In this document: piece by piece, positions 31,719 through 41,210 of the stretch
Numbering within the stretch: position 1 is the first letter of the stretch
How the letters are laid out: every line of letters begins with the position of its first letter
Assembly (NCBI GenBank): GCA_003345595.1
Contig: PRDI01000086.1
Location: 1-53,132, forward strand
Direction of reading: 5' to 3'
DNA from: Candidatus Thorarchaeota archaeon
Lineage (GTDB): Archaea > Asgardarchaeota > Thorarchaeia > Thorarchaeales > Thorarchaeaceae
DNA length: 53,132 bases
Position numbers and translations under genes: made by a program
Notes under the pieces: generated by a model
The model's database searches: none
What the model was told of the DNA's origin: nothing
The model's input: the letters and a program-made list of their open reading frames with translations, nothing else

Positions 31719-32744
31719 CTACTTCCTCTTGAGTACTATTGCGATGATGACGATTACAACGACGACACCTATCGCCGCGATGACGTAGGTCAGGGTCATG
31801 TCAACGGCAGTCGCAGTGTTGATGCCGAAGTCAATGGCCTGCTTCACCAGATTGTAGCCGTTAAGTGCGACGCCATAGTAGGCGTCTGAGTACATCGGCT
31901 GGTAGTCGCCGTATGGCGATGCTCCTGAAACGACGAGTACGCCGGTCTTGGCTGTGCCTGCGTTGATCTCGAGTGTAGCAGCGACGAATTTGCCTTTGGC
32001 ACCATCGGCGTGGGCAATGGGTGGAGTTGCATCGCTGTCAAGGATTGTCGCGTTGCCACCGTAGTAGAGCAACGGGTACACATTGGTGATCGTGGTTGTT
32101 TCAAGGGCAACAGGGGCGGTCGAGTGGCTGGGAGTTGTGCTGTTGCTGCCGTACACTAGTGTTGGACCATGCATGAGCACCTTGTTCACATTTGCTACGA
32201 TTGAAGCCACGTAGCTGTTAGTGCTCGTCCCATTAGCCACGACTCTGTAGGAAGCGCCAGTGCAAGATATAGGATCTGCTACGGCCGTCGGCTCACCATA
32301 TACGTGAGAATCGACTCCATCAAGAATCGCGGTCATGTTGTCGTTGATGTACGTGTAACCGCCAAAGTCTGAGTCATAGCCGATCCACATGAACTTCTTT
32401 CCGGTGTTGAACCAGTCAGTTATCGCGGTCAACTCAGCGGTACTGTAACCCTTGGTCACGCCATAGATGGAGCCGGCGATGAAAGCCACAGCATTCTCAA
32501 GTATGCTCGCGTTTATCCCGCCTTTCGCCCAGACCACCGTGTAGCCCATCTGAGTAAGGTTACCAGTCAACCACAAGTCGGTAGTGTTGAATATGGTAGC
32601 CTTATACTGGCCATGGCTGAGGTCAAAGACTATCGTCCCTGTACCTGCAGCACGCACGGGAACTGGTGCGGCAAGATACGAGCCAAAGAGAGCTGCCAGA
32701 ATCAGCATTGTGGCAATTCTCTTCTCTCTAATTCCAATTCTCAT
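31719..32744 (-). CDS. Secreted, C-terminally anchored surface protein with an alpha/beta (ThuA/DUF4350-like) domain
   Basis: 341 residues. N-terminal signal peptide (basic MRIGIREKRI, hydrophobic core MLILAALFGSYLAA, then AAG), an extracellular alpha/beta domain beginning TGTIVFDLSHGQYKATIF, and a C-terminal membrane helix followed by KRK. Strand-helix order, with lines like DLWLTGNLTQMGYTVVWAKGGIN and AITDWFNTGKKFMWIGY, resembles the class I glutamine-amidotransferase-like domains that bind without catalysis. Many Asn-Thr/Ser sites fit N-glycosylation. A strong AGAAGGAGGA site lies before the ATG. It is divergent from the ABC importer across a 240-base shared control region, suggesting related function. 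Confidence 0.75.
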   Translation of the reverse strand: MRIGIREKRIATMLILAALFGSYLAAPVPVRAAGTGTIVFDLSHGQYKATIFNTTDLWLTGNLTQMGYTVVWAKGGINASILENAVAFIAGSIYGVTKGYSTAELTAITDWFNTGKKFMWIGYDSDFGGYTYINDNMTAILDGVDSHVYGEPTAVADPISCTGASYRVVANGTSTNSYVASIVANVNKVLMHGPTLVYGSNSTTPSHSTAPVALETTTITNVYPLLYYGGNATILDSDATPPIAHADGAKGKFVAATLEINAGTAKTGVLVVSGASPYGDYQPMYSDAYYGVALNGYNLVKQAIDFGINTATAVDMTLTYVIAAIGVVVVIVIIAIVLKRK

Positions 32745-32802
32745 CTAATCGTTGTCCTCCTTCTGGTCTTCCGACTAGAAGACAGACAGCCTTCGATTGA
32801 GC

Positions 32803-32815
32803 CGTGATAAAAGCG
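32803..32815 (-). promoter_or_regulatory. TATA box of the surface protein gene
   Basis: CGCTTTTATCACG on the minus strand, about 60-70 bases before the ATG. Confidence 0.5.
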
Positions 32816-32893
32816 TTTCGAGAGCACCGAAGTAGAGTTGAAGGACCATGTCGTGCTAGCTGAGGTGTCAGCCAATAGCACCGCTTGTGAAAA

Positions 32894-32903
32894 GGCTTAA
32901 TTA
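32894..32903 (+). promoter_or_regulatory. TATA box of the ABC importer operon
   Basis: GGCTTAATTA preceded by GAAAA, about 85 bases before the first gene. Both divergent TATA boxes are followed by TATCAC, a shared motif that might bind a common regulator. Confidence 0.5.
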
Positions 32904-32985
32904 TCACAGGTGACTTGAATCCAGCTCAACTCAAAGGTCAGGGACAAGAGAACAAATTCAAGATTGAACTCGAGAGGTGCAAAAG

Positions 32986-34449
32986 ATGAGTGAAATGGAA
33001 GCTACCCGTAACACTAAGACAATACTTGTTGCAGTAGTTGTCGTAGCATTGGTGGCCGTTGGAGGATACATAGGCTTGGGCCTCCTCGGCAATATCGGGC
33101 CGACCACTACTGGAACCACGACGACAACGACTACATCCAGTGGAGAGACGCTCACTGTCATCACTCGACATGATGTGTCGATTCTTTCCGTGTATGAGCC
33201 CGCATTTCTCGCGAGCGACTTTGCAGTTTCCCATGGTATAACTAAGATTCTGTGGAAGACACCATCACAGGAGTTTTGGGAGGCCCTGATAGACACAGGT
33301 CAGATAGACGTATGCTGGGGCGGTGGGCCCACATTGTTTGATCAGCTCATGAGGGACGGTCTTCTTTCTGCTTTGAACAGCACTCTGATGCAGACCGTTG
33401 CGGCAAGGGTCAACAACTCCATCGCGGGCGCTGACATGAAGAGATATGATTCGCACGGAAACCTAGTCTGGATTGCTGCCGCCATATCGTCATTCGGATT
33501 CACCGTGAACGACGCGTTTCTCACAGACTATACGCTCCCGACGCCAAGCACATGGACCGACCTCGCGCAGCCAATCTATGGGAGTCTCTTACCGACCATT
33601 CCAACCATTGCTATGGGGAATGCTCCTGATACGACATCAAATACCCGCATCTACGAGATAATAACTCAGGGCCTTGGCTGGGATGCGGGCTGGTCTACTC
33701 TTGGTAGGATGGCGGGAAGCTCCAACATCTACAGCGGGTCAGTTGAAACCCAGGCCGCCGCAGAACTCGGACAGGTTGGCATATCCATGTCGATTGATTT
33801 CTACGGATATCTGAGCCAGTACAAGAACCCCGACTGCCACTACGTCGTGCCCGAGGGTCAGACCATCGTGAATGGTGATCCTATAGCAATCTCAAACATC
33901 ACATCGCACGAGGATTTGGCAGAGGGCTTCGTTGACTTCGTGTTGTCACCCTATGGTCAGTCCCTGTGGCTACACCCGAACATCAGACGGATGCCAGTTC
34001 TCAGAGCAGCCTTTGACCAGCCGCTTGGCAGTCAGGCTCAAGACCTGTACGCGGTGTTCAACCAGACAATCAAGACTGTGGGGATTGACTTCAATGACAC
34101 ACTATCACTGGAGATAAACACGGCCTTCATCTACTACTTCGAATCAGTCTTCACGGACGCACACACAGAGCTTGTTAACTGCTGGACAACGATCGTGACT
34201 GAATACTATGCAGGGCATCTCAATGTGAGTCAGATGAACATGTTCGCGGACATGATGGGACTTACAGTGACCATTCTGGACCCGAAGACCTCTTTGAGTG
34301 AGAAGTTCACAATCGATTATGCAAGAGAGATCAACAACAACATGATCTACGACACAGTCTACGCAGGTCAGGTTCAAGACCTTTGGACCATTGCTGCGAA
34401 GAACCATTACAACGATGTCCTAAGTCAGGTCCAAGCTCTACTTCCATAG
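32986..34449 (+). CDS. ABC importer substrate-binding protein (iron/spermidine-like, family 1)
   Basis: 487 residues from the ATG at 32986 with GAGGTG just before it; a GTG at 32977 is also in frame. N-terminal membrane anchor TILVAVVVVALVAVGGYIGLGLL without a lipobox Cys, then a Thr-rich spacer, then the periplasmic-binding fold starting ETLTVITRHDVSIL. DVCWGGGPTLFDQLMRDGLL and AISSFGFTVNDAFL are typical of Fe(III)-type binding proteins (cluster D). The ligand is unknown. First gene of a three-gene importer operon. Confidence 0.88.
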   Translation: MSEMEATRNTKTILVAVVVVALVAVGGYIGLGLLGNIGPTTTGTTTTTTTSSGETLTVITRHDVSILSVYEPAFLASDFAVSHGITKILWKTPSQEFWEALIDTGQIDVCWGGGPTLFDQLMRDGLLSALNSTLMQTVAARVNNSIAGADMKRYDSHGNLVWIAAAISSFGFTVNDAFLTDYTLPTPSTWTDLAQPIYGSLLPTIPTIAMGNAPDTTSNTRIYEIITQGLGWDAGWSTLGRMAGSSNIYSGSVETQAAAELGQVGISMSIDFYGYLSQYKNPDCHYVVPEGQTIVNGDPIAISNITSHEDLAEGFVDFVLSPYGQSLWLHPNIRRMPVLRAAFDQPLGSQAQDLYAVFNQTIKTVGIDFNDTLSLEINTAFIYYFESVFTDAHTELVNCWTTIVTEYYAGHLNVSQMNMFADMMGLTVTILDPKTSLSEKFTIDYAREINNNMIYDTVYAGQVQDLWTIAAKNHYNDVLSQVQALLP

Positions 34450-34466
34450 AAAGGTGACAGAAGCAC

Positions 34467-36524
34467 GTGAGCGACGCCGAGTCAAGAAAAGATGAGGCAC
34501 AACCTCGTCAAGTGGCTGAGGAGGAGTTGGTTCCCGATGATCTCGTGACCAACACCCAGTCCTTTTTCTCGGATTTGCCGAGGAGGATTGGGTCACGTTT
34601 CACTCGCAGGGCGCCGCGCCCTGCCTCGGCAGGCACAGGGAAGCGTGCTTCTTTTGTTGACTTCCTAAAGCACCCCGGGCTCAGGCTCCGGGCCGCAGGG
34701 TCGAAGCTTAGGAAGGAGATGGACTCCCTATCAGCGATCCAACTCACAGCTATAGTGATTGTCTTCTCCCTCTTTCTCGTGTTGCCCCTTCTGAGCGTCG
34801 TAGTCTTTTCGTTCACAGATCCGTCTACTGGCATGCCTTCACTCGTGCACTTTGTGAACCTGTTTCATGACTCGAATATTTGGCCTTGGCAATACGACCC
34901 TGTGACAGGAAGTTGGATCAGCTACGTCAATCTCCAGACCATCCAGAGGGGTGGCGACTTAGTCACAATCCAGGGCTGGGACTTCGGGGCCATTCTGAAC
35001 TCGATCTATGTCGCTGTAATAGTCACATCTATTGCTGTGCTTCTCGGTGTCTTCTTTGCCTTCATTGTTGCAAGGTACGACTTCCCTGGGAAGCGCATAG
35101 TCCGCACTGTGCTCATATTTCCAATCCTTGCAACTCCCTTTGTCGGTGCTATGGGCATCAAGACTTTCCTTGGCCGAGCTGGTTTCTTCAACAATCTGTT
35201 CTACACTACACTCCACATTCTGCCTTTTCGTGTTGAGCTGCAGGGCCTTGCTGCGATAATATTCGTGCAGTCGCTGTCTCTGTTCTCACTCGTATACCTG
35301 AATGCCTACTCGTCATTCATGAGCATTGATCCGTCTCTGGAGGAGCAGGCCGAGAACCTAGGTGCCAAAGGGTTCAAACTGTTTCGGTCAGTCACACTTC
35401 CTCTGGCGATGCCGGGCATTCAGGCAGGAGCGATCTTGACATTCATCCTAAGCATCGAAGACTTGGGTTCGCCTATTGTCTTCTACGGATCTCAACAGGC
35501 TCAGAAGACGCTGGCCTTTCAGGTGTTCAAGAGCATCGCCAACCAGGCGGGAACGATCAACCCTGCAGGACCAGCTATCGGAATCATACTTCTCGTATTT
35601 GCACTGACGGGCTTTCTCGCGATACGGAAGTATGCAGCTTTGAGGTCCTATGAGTCAGGCACCAAAGGCGGACAGTGGAATCCGAGAACCAGAAGGCTCA
35701 CGGGGAAGGGCACACTGCTGCTCTACCTTGTCCTGATTCCCTTGCTGTTCCTAGCGCTGATACCACAGATGAGTGTGATCATTCTCTCCTTCACAGGAAC
35801 ATGGTCAACCAACTCTGTGTTGCCTGACACTTGGACGCTCGGCAACTATGCAGTGCTTTGGGAGTATCCAGATGTAGCCCGATCGATTCAGTACACCCTG
35901 ATTTATGGTGTGACGGCCACAGTAATCATCGTACTGCTGGGCTCAAGTGCAGCATACCTGATCGCCAGACGTGACTTCCCTGGAAAGGCCGCTCTCGACC
36001 TGTTGGTGACTTCGCCCATAGCCCTGCCGGGGATAGTTATAGCCACAGGCTACTTCACTCTGTTCTATAACACTCCATTCTTCCCTCCGGAGGCCCCGGC
36101 ATTTCTACTCACCATGTCTTACACTGTGCGCAAGTTCCCGTTCACAGTAAGAGCCGCGTATGCGGGTCTCAAATCGACTCCTGTTGTGCTCGAAGAAGCC
36201 TCTCAGAACATGGGCGCTAGCAAGAACCAGACATTTGTGAAGGTCACTCTGCCACTCATTGGGGTCAGTGTTCTCGCCGGCTCTCTACTGTCGTTTGTTT
36301 ACTCTGTGAGTGAGGTAAGCACAAGCCTCATACTCGGCAGTGTGGGCCGCGCTCAGGCACCAATGACTTTCTGGACTCGTGAGATACTCGAAGCAACCGG
36401 TCAGTTTGGTGGAGTATACCACGCGGCATGTCTTGGCACTGTAATGATGTCGATGCAGATGGTAGTGATAACGATCACGAACAAGATCCTCGGAACTAGG
36501 ACTTCAGCGATCACAGGGATATGA
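34467..36524 (+). CDS. ABC importer permease, two fused transmembrane units
   Basis: 685 residues from GTG at 34467, 17 bases after the binding protein. Two permease units are fused in one chain, as in FbpB/ThiP-type transporters; each carries the cytoplasmic EAA loop that docks the ATPase, EEQAENLGAKGFKLFRSVTL in the first half and EEASQNMGASKNQTFVKVTL in the second. A charged, Pro/Arg-rich cytosolic segment of ~90 residues precedes the first membrane helix. About twelve hydrophobic helices in total. Confidence 0.92.
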   Translation: MSDAESRKDEAQPRQVAEEELVPDDLVTNTQSFFSDLPRRIGSRFTRRAPRPASAGTGKRASFVDFLKHPGLRLRAAGSKLRKEMDSLSAIQLTAIVIVFSLFLVLPLLSVVVFSFTDPSTGMPSLVHFVNLFHDSNIWPWQYDPVTGSWISYVNLQTIQRGGDLVTIQGWDFGAILNSIYVAVIVTSIAVLLGVFFAFIVARYDFPGKRIVRTVLIFPILATPFVGAMGIKTFLGRAGFFNNLFYTTLHILPFRVELQGLAAIIFVQSLSLFSLVYLNAYSSFMSIDPSLEEQAENLGAKGFKLFRSVTLPLAMPGIQAGAILTFILSIEDLGSPIVFYGSQQAQKTLAFQVFKSIANQAGTINPAGPAIGIILLVFALTGFLAIRKYAALRSYESGTKGGQWNPRTRRLTGKGTLLLYLVLIPLLFLALIPQMSVIILSFTGTWSTNSVLPDTWTLGNYAVLWEYPDVARSIQYTLIYGVTATVIIVLLGSSAAYLIARRDFPGKAALDLLVTSPIALPGIVIATGYFTLFYNTPFFPPEAPAFLLTMSYTVRKFPFTVRAAYAGLKSTPVVLEEASQNMGASKNQTFVKVTLPLIGVSVLAGSLLSFVYSVSEVSTSLILGSVGRAQAPMTFWTREILEATGQFGGVYHAACLGTVMMSMQMVVITITNKILGTRTSAITGI

Positions 36525-36533
36525 GGTGATGTC

Positions 36534-37694
36534 ATGACCAAGATCCGCCTACAGAACCTTCGCAAGACGTTTGGAGATGTGGTTGCCACAGATGAGGTCA
36601 ATATGACACTTCAAGAGGGAGAGCTCTCAACCCTCTTGGGTCCATCGGGGTGCGGAAAGACAACGCTGCTTCGTCTTATCGCAGGGTTCTATGCGCCGGA
36701 CCATGGAAAGATCTTCTTTGACGACAGAGACGTGACTTGTGTGCCACCGCACAAGAGGAACACTGGAATGTGTTTCCAGAACTACGCTCTCTGGCCCCAC
36801 ATGTCAGTCTATGACAACGTGGCATATGGGTTGAAACTCAAGCGGATAAAAGGTATGAAGTTCACAAAGTCTGCTATCGACAAACGCGTGATGAATGTCC
36901 TGTCACTGGTCAGGATGGAAGGTCTGGAGCAGCGTCACATACATCAACTGTCAGGCGGACAACAGCAGCGTGTCGCTCTCGCGAGGGCTCTCGTCATAGA
37001 GCCTGATGTCCTTCTGCTCGATGAGCCTCTCTCTAACCTCGACGCGAAGCTGAGGCTAGAGATGCGGGAGGAGATAATCCGCATCCACAGAGAGCTCTCC
37101 ATAACAACCGTCTACGTGACCCACGATCAGCATGAAGCCCTCAGCATCTCAGACCGGGTCGCCGTCATGGATCACGGATACGTCCAACAGTTTGCACCAC
37201 CCAAGGAGATCTACTCGAACCCGCAAACTGTTTTCGTGGCTGACTTCATCGGCAGGTGCACATTCGTAGATGGTACGGTCGAATCAATGAATGGGTATAT
37301 CCGCGCGCGTATTCCCAGCAATCAGATCATCTCCGGAAAGGAAACAATCGAAGGATACCCGTTTGAGGTCGGTGAAACAGTAAAGTGTGCAATGCGCCCC
37401 GAGAGTCTGCACCTCATGAGGACGGACCCACAAGACAATGAGATCACCGGAAAGGTGACTAGAACCATCTTTGTCGGCGATGCACTTGAGGTCTATTTCA
37501 GTGTTGGCGATATCTCGGCGCAGGCGCGATTGGACCCTGACTCGACCGTCACAACAGGTGACACTATCCACCTATATGCTCCAAGAGGTGACGTGATGAT
37601 TTTGCCGGTCGGCGGTGTGGAGGCTCTGAAGAAGGTCCCCGGTCATCCTCTGTTTGCTGAAAGTGGGCCTGCTAGTGCCGCGTGTGCCGCATGA
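36534..37694 (+). CDS. ABC importer ATP-binding protein
   Basis: 386 residues. Walker A GPSGCGKTT (36-44), Q-loop MCFQNYALWPH, signature LSGGQQQRVALARAL, Walker B VLLLDEPLSNLD and switch His in VTHDQHEAL are all intact. The C-terminal third is a TOBE domain of the maltose/iron/spermidine transporter type (CAMRPESLHLM). Nine bases after the permease gene, with GAGGTGAT before the ATG. The final 23 bases overlap the convergent tgtA gene. Confidence 0.94.
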   Translation: MTKIRLQNLRKTFGDVVATDEVNMTLQEGELSTLLGPSGCGKTTLLRLIAGFYAPDHGKIFFDDRDVTCVPPHKRNTGMCFQNYALWPHMSVYDNVAYGLKLKRIKGMKFTKSAIDKRVMNVLSLVRMEGLEQRHIHQLSGGQQQRVALARALVIEPDVLLLDEPLSNLDAKLRLEMREEIIRIHRELSITTVYVTHDQHEALSISDRVAVMDHGYVQQFAPPKEIYSNPQTVFVADFIGRCTFVDGTVESMNGYIRARIPSNQIISGKETIEGYPFEVGETVKCAMRPESLHLMRTDPQDNEITGKVTRTIFVGDALEVYFSVGDISAQARLDPDSTVTTGDTIHLYAPRGDVMILPVGGVEALKKVPGHPLFAESGPASAACAA

Positions 37695-39705
37695 CAACAG
37701 CGACGCCTCGCTTGAAGGCCTTCATCTCCGACGCGTCTAGGACTGCCTTTCCGACTCCTAGCAGCTGTCCACTGTTGTCCATGACAAGAGCTTCATCGCC
37801 TGCCTTCAGTTTCGGGCTGGCAGAGTGGACGAATCTCGTCATCGCAGACTTGCCCTGTTTCACGAACTCCACGGCGTCGTCATCGACGATGACTGTGTGG
37901 TCGCTGCCTGCGCCCGCTCTGAGAAGTGCCAGTCCTCCCTCATAGGTTGGTGTCAGGAGACCGGTCATTGGCACCAATGTGAAGATCACCTTTCCCTCCC
38001 TCATGATATGCCGTATCTTACCCGTTGCCTTGGAGATGCTCGTTTCGAGATGCTCCAGCCCAAACAATGTCGCGTCCTTTACTCCCCACTGATATGCTAA
38101 GATGGCCGCAATCATCCTGGCCGTCCAGGAGGGGGCAGAATGTTGTTGAGGCGGCAGCAGGTTCAGTACCTCTGCCACACCAGAAACCCTCGTCACCTTG
38201 TTGCGGCTGGACACAAACGAAATGATCTTGTCGGTTGGGCTGTCTCTCGAAAGCCATACGCACTCTTCAAACGATAGGGTGGACACGAAGCGTTGGACAC
38301 GTTCCTGAGCAATATTGATGTCTGAGCCATCTAGGGTGCTGGGGAACAGGCATTGCTGTGCTGGAAAGACATGCTCCAGTTCCCACGGGACTGCACCAAT
38401 AGGAGTGACGTAGACGAGAAGGACTTCCTCCGGGCCCCTGACTTTGACCTGGTCCTCAATCAATGCACACGTATCAGAGAACGGTCTGTCGCCCTGATGC
38501 GGCACCAGCAAAAGCATCGTTGTCTTGCGGTATGGGTATGTCTCTATGATTCTGTTTTGGAAAGCCTTCAGGAGTGGGTGTCTGGATGTTTCGGTACCTG
38601 TATAGAATATAGAGTTCGAACCTGCGCTTGGCACTGATGAGTCAACATCGCCGATCAACTCTAGAAAGACCAGTAGAGCTTCATACAAGCTGGGATGGCT
38701 TCTTGCCCGGATAGCGGCCAGTTCAAGAAGCCTGCCCTCTGAGATTGCCTGTCGGACTCTCTTCATCTCAGCCGCCGTGACGTAGAGATTGTGTTTAGTC
38801 AGTAGTAGCTCGCGACTGGCAGGGTCGAGTGACTTGATTCCTTCAACGGTTGTGCTGCTACATACTGGACACTCACAGGGCAACTCTCTCAGCCTGTCGA
38901 GCTGGACTGTGCCCGTCGGAAACAGCATCCTTCCAGACTCGGCGAATTTGGCGTAAGATGCAGAGTCGAAGAGATCACATCCCAAGAGAGCTGCCTGTGC
39001 AAAGAACATAGGGTGTCCGCAGCCGAAGAGATGCACGGGTCGGTCTGGAGGCAGATGCTTCTTGGCTGATAGAGTGGCTCTCACTATGTCTGAGTATCGA
39101 TACTGCTCCATGAGCGGCACGACGCCACCAATGGGATGGATGTCGAAGTCGAGAGGCGCGAGGTCCATCGCAGCGCGTGCTCGGAGGTCAGGGTATATGC
39201 CGCCCTGTACAGTCCCGGCCAGGAGCATATTTCCTTTCTCACCCACGGACCTCTTGGCCCTGTCGAGAGAGATGGCGACATCTCGTTCGACTGTTGCCTT
39301 CGCGACATAGGGGTCGGAGAAGGTGTCGAGAATCGTGCCTATGTCTGATCCAATGTCCCGCTGAAATCTCACGATCTCGATTGGATCTATTTCCTCATCT
39401 GGAAGGCTGTGGAAGTACATCTGGTACGTACCAGAGTCGGTCATGATAGGACCACTGAAGTCAAGCAGGCTATGCACACCTTGAGAAAGAGCCGTTTCCC
39501 TGAACCGCTCTGTCGACTTGATGATGTAGGAGTTGGTTATGACCATCTGGAATCCGAACTCGGCCAACATCTGTTTCGGGCTGACTTCGGACTTCGCGGG
39601 ATGAACGACAGGCATCAAGAGGGGCGTCGTTACACTCCCGTGGCTCGTTTCCAGCCGACCAAGCCTTGCCAGGCCGTCCTTTGCGCGCAGTTCGAATTGT
39701 GTCAT
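37672..39705 (-). CDS. tgtA: Archaeosine tRNA-guanine transglycosylase with C-terminal PUA domain
   Basis: 677 residues. It exchanges guanine-15 of tRNA for preQ0 on the way to archaeosine. The N-terminal barrel has Asp90 in MTDSGTYQM, the nucleophile Asp246 in LFDSASYA, and zinc ligands Cys276, Cys278, Cys281 and His304. A middle domain from about residue 375 (HPLLKAFQNRIIETYP, LLLVPHQGDRPFSD) resembles the domain shared with ArcS, where the catalytic PCxxxKPY appears degenerate here. The C-terminal ~75 residues (HTVIVDDDAVEFVKQGKSAMTR onward) form a PUA RNA-binding domain. Longer than the usual ~580 residues by about 100. Confidence 0.93.
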   Translation of the reverse strand: MTQFELRAKDGLARLGRLETSHGSVTTPLLMPVVHPAKSEVSPKQMLAEFGFQMVITNSYIIKSTERFRETALSQGVHSLLDFSGPIMTDSGTYQMYFHSLPDEEIDPIEIVRFQRDIGSDIGTILDTFSDPYVAKATVERDVAISLDRAKRSVGEKGNMLLAGTVQGGIYPDLRARAAMDLAPLDFDIHPIGGVVPLMEQYRYSDIVRATLSAKKHLPPDRPVHLFGCGHPMFFAQAALLGCDLFDSASYAKFAESGRMLFPTGTVQLDRLRELPCECPVCSSTTVEGIKSLDPASRELLLTKHNLYVTAAEMKRVRQAISEGRLLELAAIRARSHPSLYEALLVFLELIGDVDSSVPSAGSNSIFYTGTETSRHPLLKAFQNRIIETYPYRKTTMLLLVPHQGDRPFSDTCALIEDQVKVRGPEEVLLVYVTPIGAVPWELEHVFPAQQCLFPSTLDGSDINIAQERVQRFVSTLSFEECVWLSRDSPTDKIISFVSSRNKVTRVSGVAEVLNLLPPQQHSAPSWTARMIAAILAYQWGVKDATLFGLEHLETSISKATGKIRHIMREGKVIFTLVPMTGLLTPTYEGGLALLRAGAGSDHTVIVDDDAVEFVKQGKSAMTRFVHSASPKLKAGDEALVMDNSGQLLGVGKAVLDASEMKAFKRGVAVVMRHTRH

Positions 39706-39782
39706 TCGCAGTCCCTCAGGTTGTCACGGAGTTCTTTCGGCACCGGCTGGCGCGAGGTGCGCAGGAACAGGGAACAATCAAT

Positions 39783-39792
39783 CGGTTTAAGA
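39783..39792 (+). promoter_or_regulatory. TATA box of hflX
   Basis: CGGTTTAAGA lies 24-33 bases before the ATG at 39816, predicting a leaderless mRNA and fixing the start; the upstream frame overlaps tgtA. Confidence 0.55.
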
Positions 39793-39815
39793 CCGTATGC
39801 TTCAACCTGCCCGTG

Positions 39816-41138
39816 ATGACTTCTCCTACAGCATTGCTGGTCCAGCATCGCAGTACTGGCGAGCCCGATTTGATGGCCGAGTTCAAGGCGCTGGCTTGGA
39901 CTGCTGAGTACAAAGTACTAGGAGAGTTCAATATTGTTGGTCCCATGTCCGCAAGGTTTGGCATCAGAAGCGGAAAGGTCGAAGAGATCAAGACATGGAT
40001 TGATATCAATAAGCCGGATGTCGTGATCTACTCCCCACGACTAAGGTCCAGCCAGATGTTCAGGTTGATGGAGGAGTGGAAGACAGAGGTTAGAGACCGT
40101 ACTCAGCTTATACTTGAGATATTCGACAAACACGCCCGCACCGTGCAGGCAAAGTTACAGATAGAGCAGGCAAGGCTGAGCTATGAGATACCTTTCGTAC
40201 GGCATCAGCTCAGGACACGAATGCAGAAAGAACACACAGGTGCGAAACCCGTTGGAGAGCAGACCGGTGCAGGTGAAGACCTCCTGAATCTCAGAATCAT
40301 GGAGCTCAGACACCGTGTCGCGATGATTGACGACAAGCTCGACAAGATCTCAGAATCACAGAGCATGAAACGTAAGAAACGAATCGATGCGGGTTTCTCA
40401 GAAGTCGCACTCGCAGGATACACAAACGCCGGCAAGAGCACACTGCATCATGCTCTCACAGGGTCTGACGTTGAGGTGGCTGACCAACTCTTCACGACAT
40501 TGTCTACCAAATCAACCGAGCTAACCATGGTCGGAAGACGGGTAGTCCTGACTGACTCAGTGGGTTTCATAAGTGACCTTCCAACGTCGCTTCTTCGTGC
40601 CTTCAACACCACGCTGATGGAGATTGCAGAGTCTGACGTAATCATACTTGTTGTCGATGGTTCTAACTCGCTACAAGAGGTCAAGAGGAAGGTCGAGGTG
40701 TGCATGGATACATTCAGCCAGATAGGCATCAACAGTGTGCCCATTGTGACGGCCCTGAACAAGATTGACCTCCTTAGTGCGGCCGAGGTCCAAGCGAGGG
40801 TTTCCATGTTGAGGAATCTTGGTGCCAGAGTGGTGCCGGTGTCCGCTAGAGACCGGCTCAACCTCACGGATTTGGTCGAGGTCGTCGAGGGGCTCCTCCC
40901 GGGGCTCTCAAGATACTCCATCACGTTGCCATATGGGGACTCGACCATGTCTATGCTGTCTGGGATACACGAGGCTGGACATGTTGAGAGCGAGGTCTAT
41001 GGAGGGGACGGGGTGGAAGTGGAGGCAACTCTGAGTCTGGGTGCTGCACAGAAGCTGTTCAAGATGCTCCCCAGAGGGTCACTGAGGCGACTCGAGTCTG
41101 CATCACCGGATGCTGATGGGTCTGGCAGGACGAGCTAG
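39816..41138 (+). CDS. hflX: HflX-type ribosome-associated GTPase
   Basis: 440 residues. The N-terminal HflX domain (to about residue 130) is followed by a long charged helical segment, a second helix pair (LRIMELRHRVAMIDDKLDKI) and the G domain: P-loop GYTNAGKST (201-209), G3 DSVGFISDLP (DTVGF in most), G4 NKIDLL and a G5 SARD. HflX binds the large ribosomal subunit and helps dissociate stalled ribosomes. A C-terminal ~70-residue extension follows the G domain. Divergent from tgtA with a shared 110-base upstream region. Confidence 0.92.
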   Translation: MTSPTALLVQHRSTGEPDLMAEFKALAWTAEYKVLGEFNIVGPMSARFGIRSGKVEEIKTWIDINKPDVVIYSPRLRSSQMFRLMEEWKTEVRDRTQLILEIFDKHARTVQAKLQIEQARLSYEIPFVRHQLRTRMQKEHTGAKPVGEQTGAGEDLLNLRIMELRHRVAMIDDKLDKISESQSMKRKKRIDAGFSEVALAGYTNAGKSTLHHALTGSDVEVADQLFTTLSTKSTELTMVGRRVVLTDSVGFISDLPTSLLRAFNTTLMEIAESDVIILVVDGSNSLQEVKRKVEVCMDTFSQIGINSVPIVTALNKIDLLSAAEVQARVSMLRNLGARVVPVSARDRLNLTDLVEVVEGLLPGLSRYSITLPYGDSTMSMLSGIHEAGHVESEVYGGDGVEVEATLSLGAAQKLFKMLPRGSLRRLESASPDADGSGRTS

Positions 41139-41160
41139 TTCCATGTGCAGATAGCCAACA

Positions 41161-41170
41161 GTTTTTAGAC
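41161..41170 (+). promoter_or_regulatory. TATA box of the C1 methyl-transfer cluster
   Basis: GTTTTTAGAC, preceded by CAACA, lies 41-50 bases before the ATG of metV. No comparably clear promoter is seen inside the cluster up to 46.9 kb, so the six genes may be one transcript. Confidence 0.45.
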
Positions 41171-41210
41171 GGACTAATCGTGCTTGTGTACGTTGCTGGT
41201 GAATGCCACA

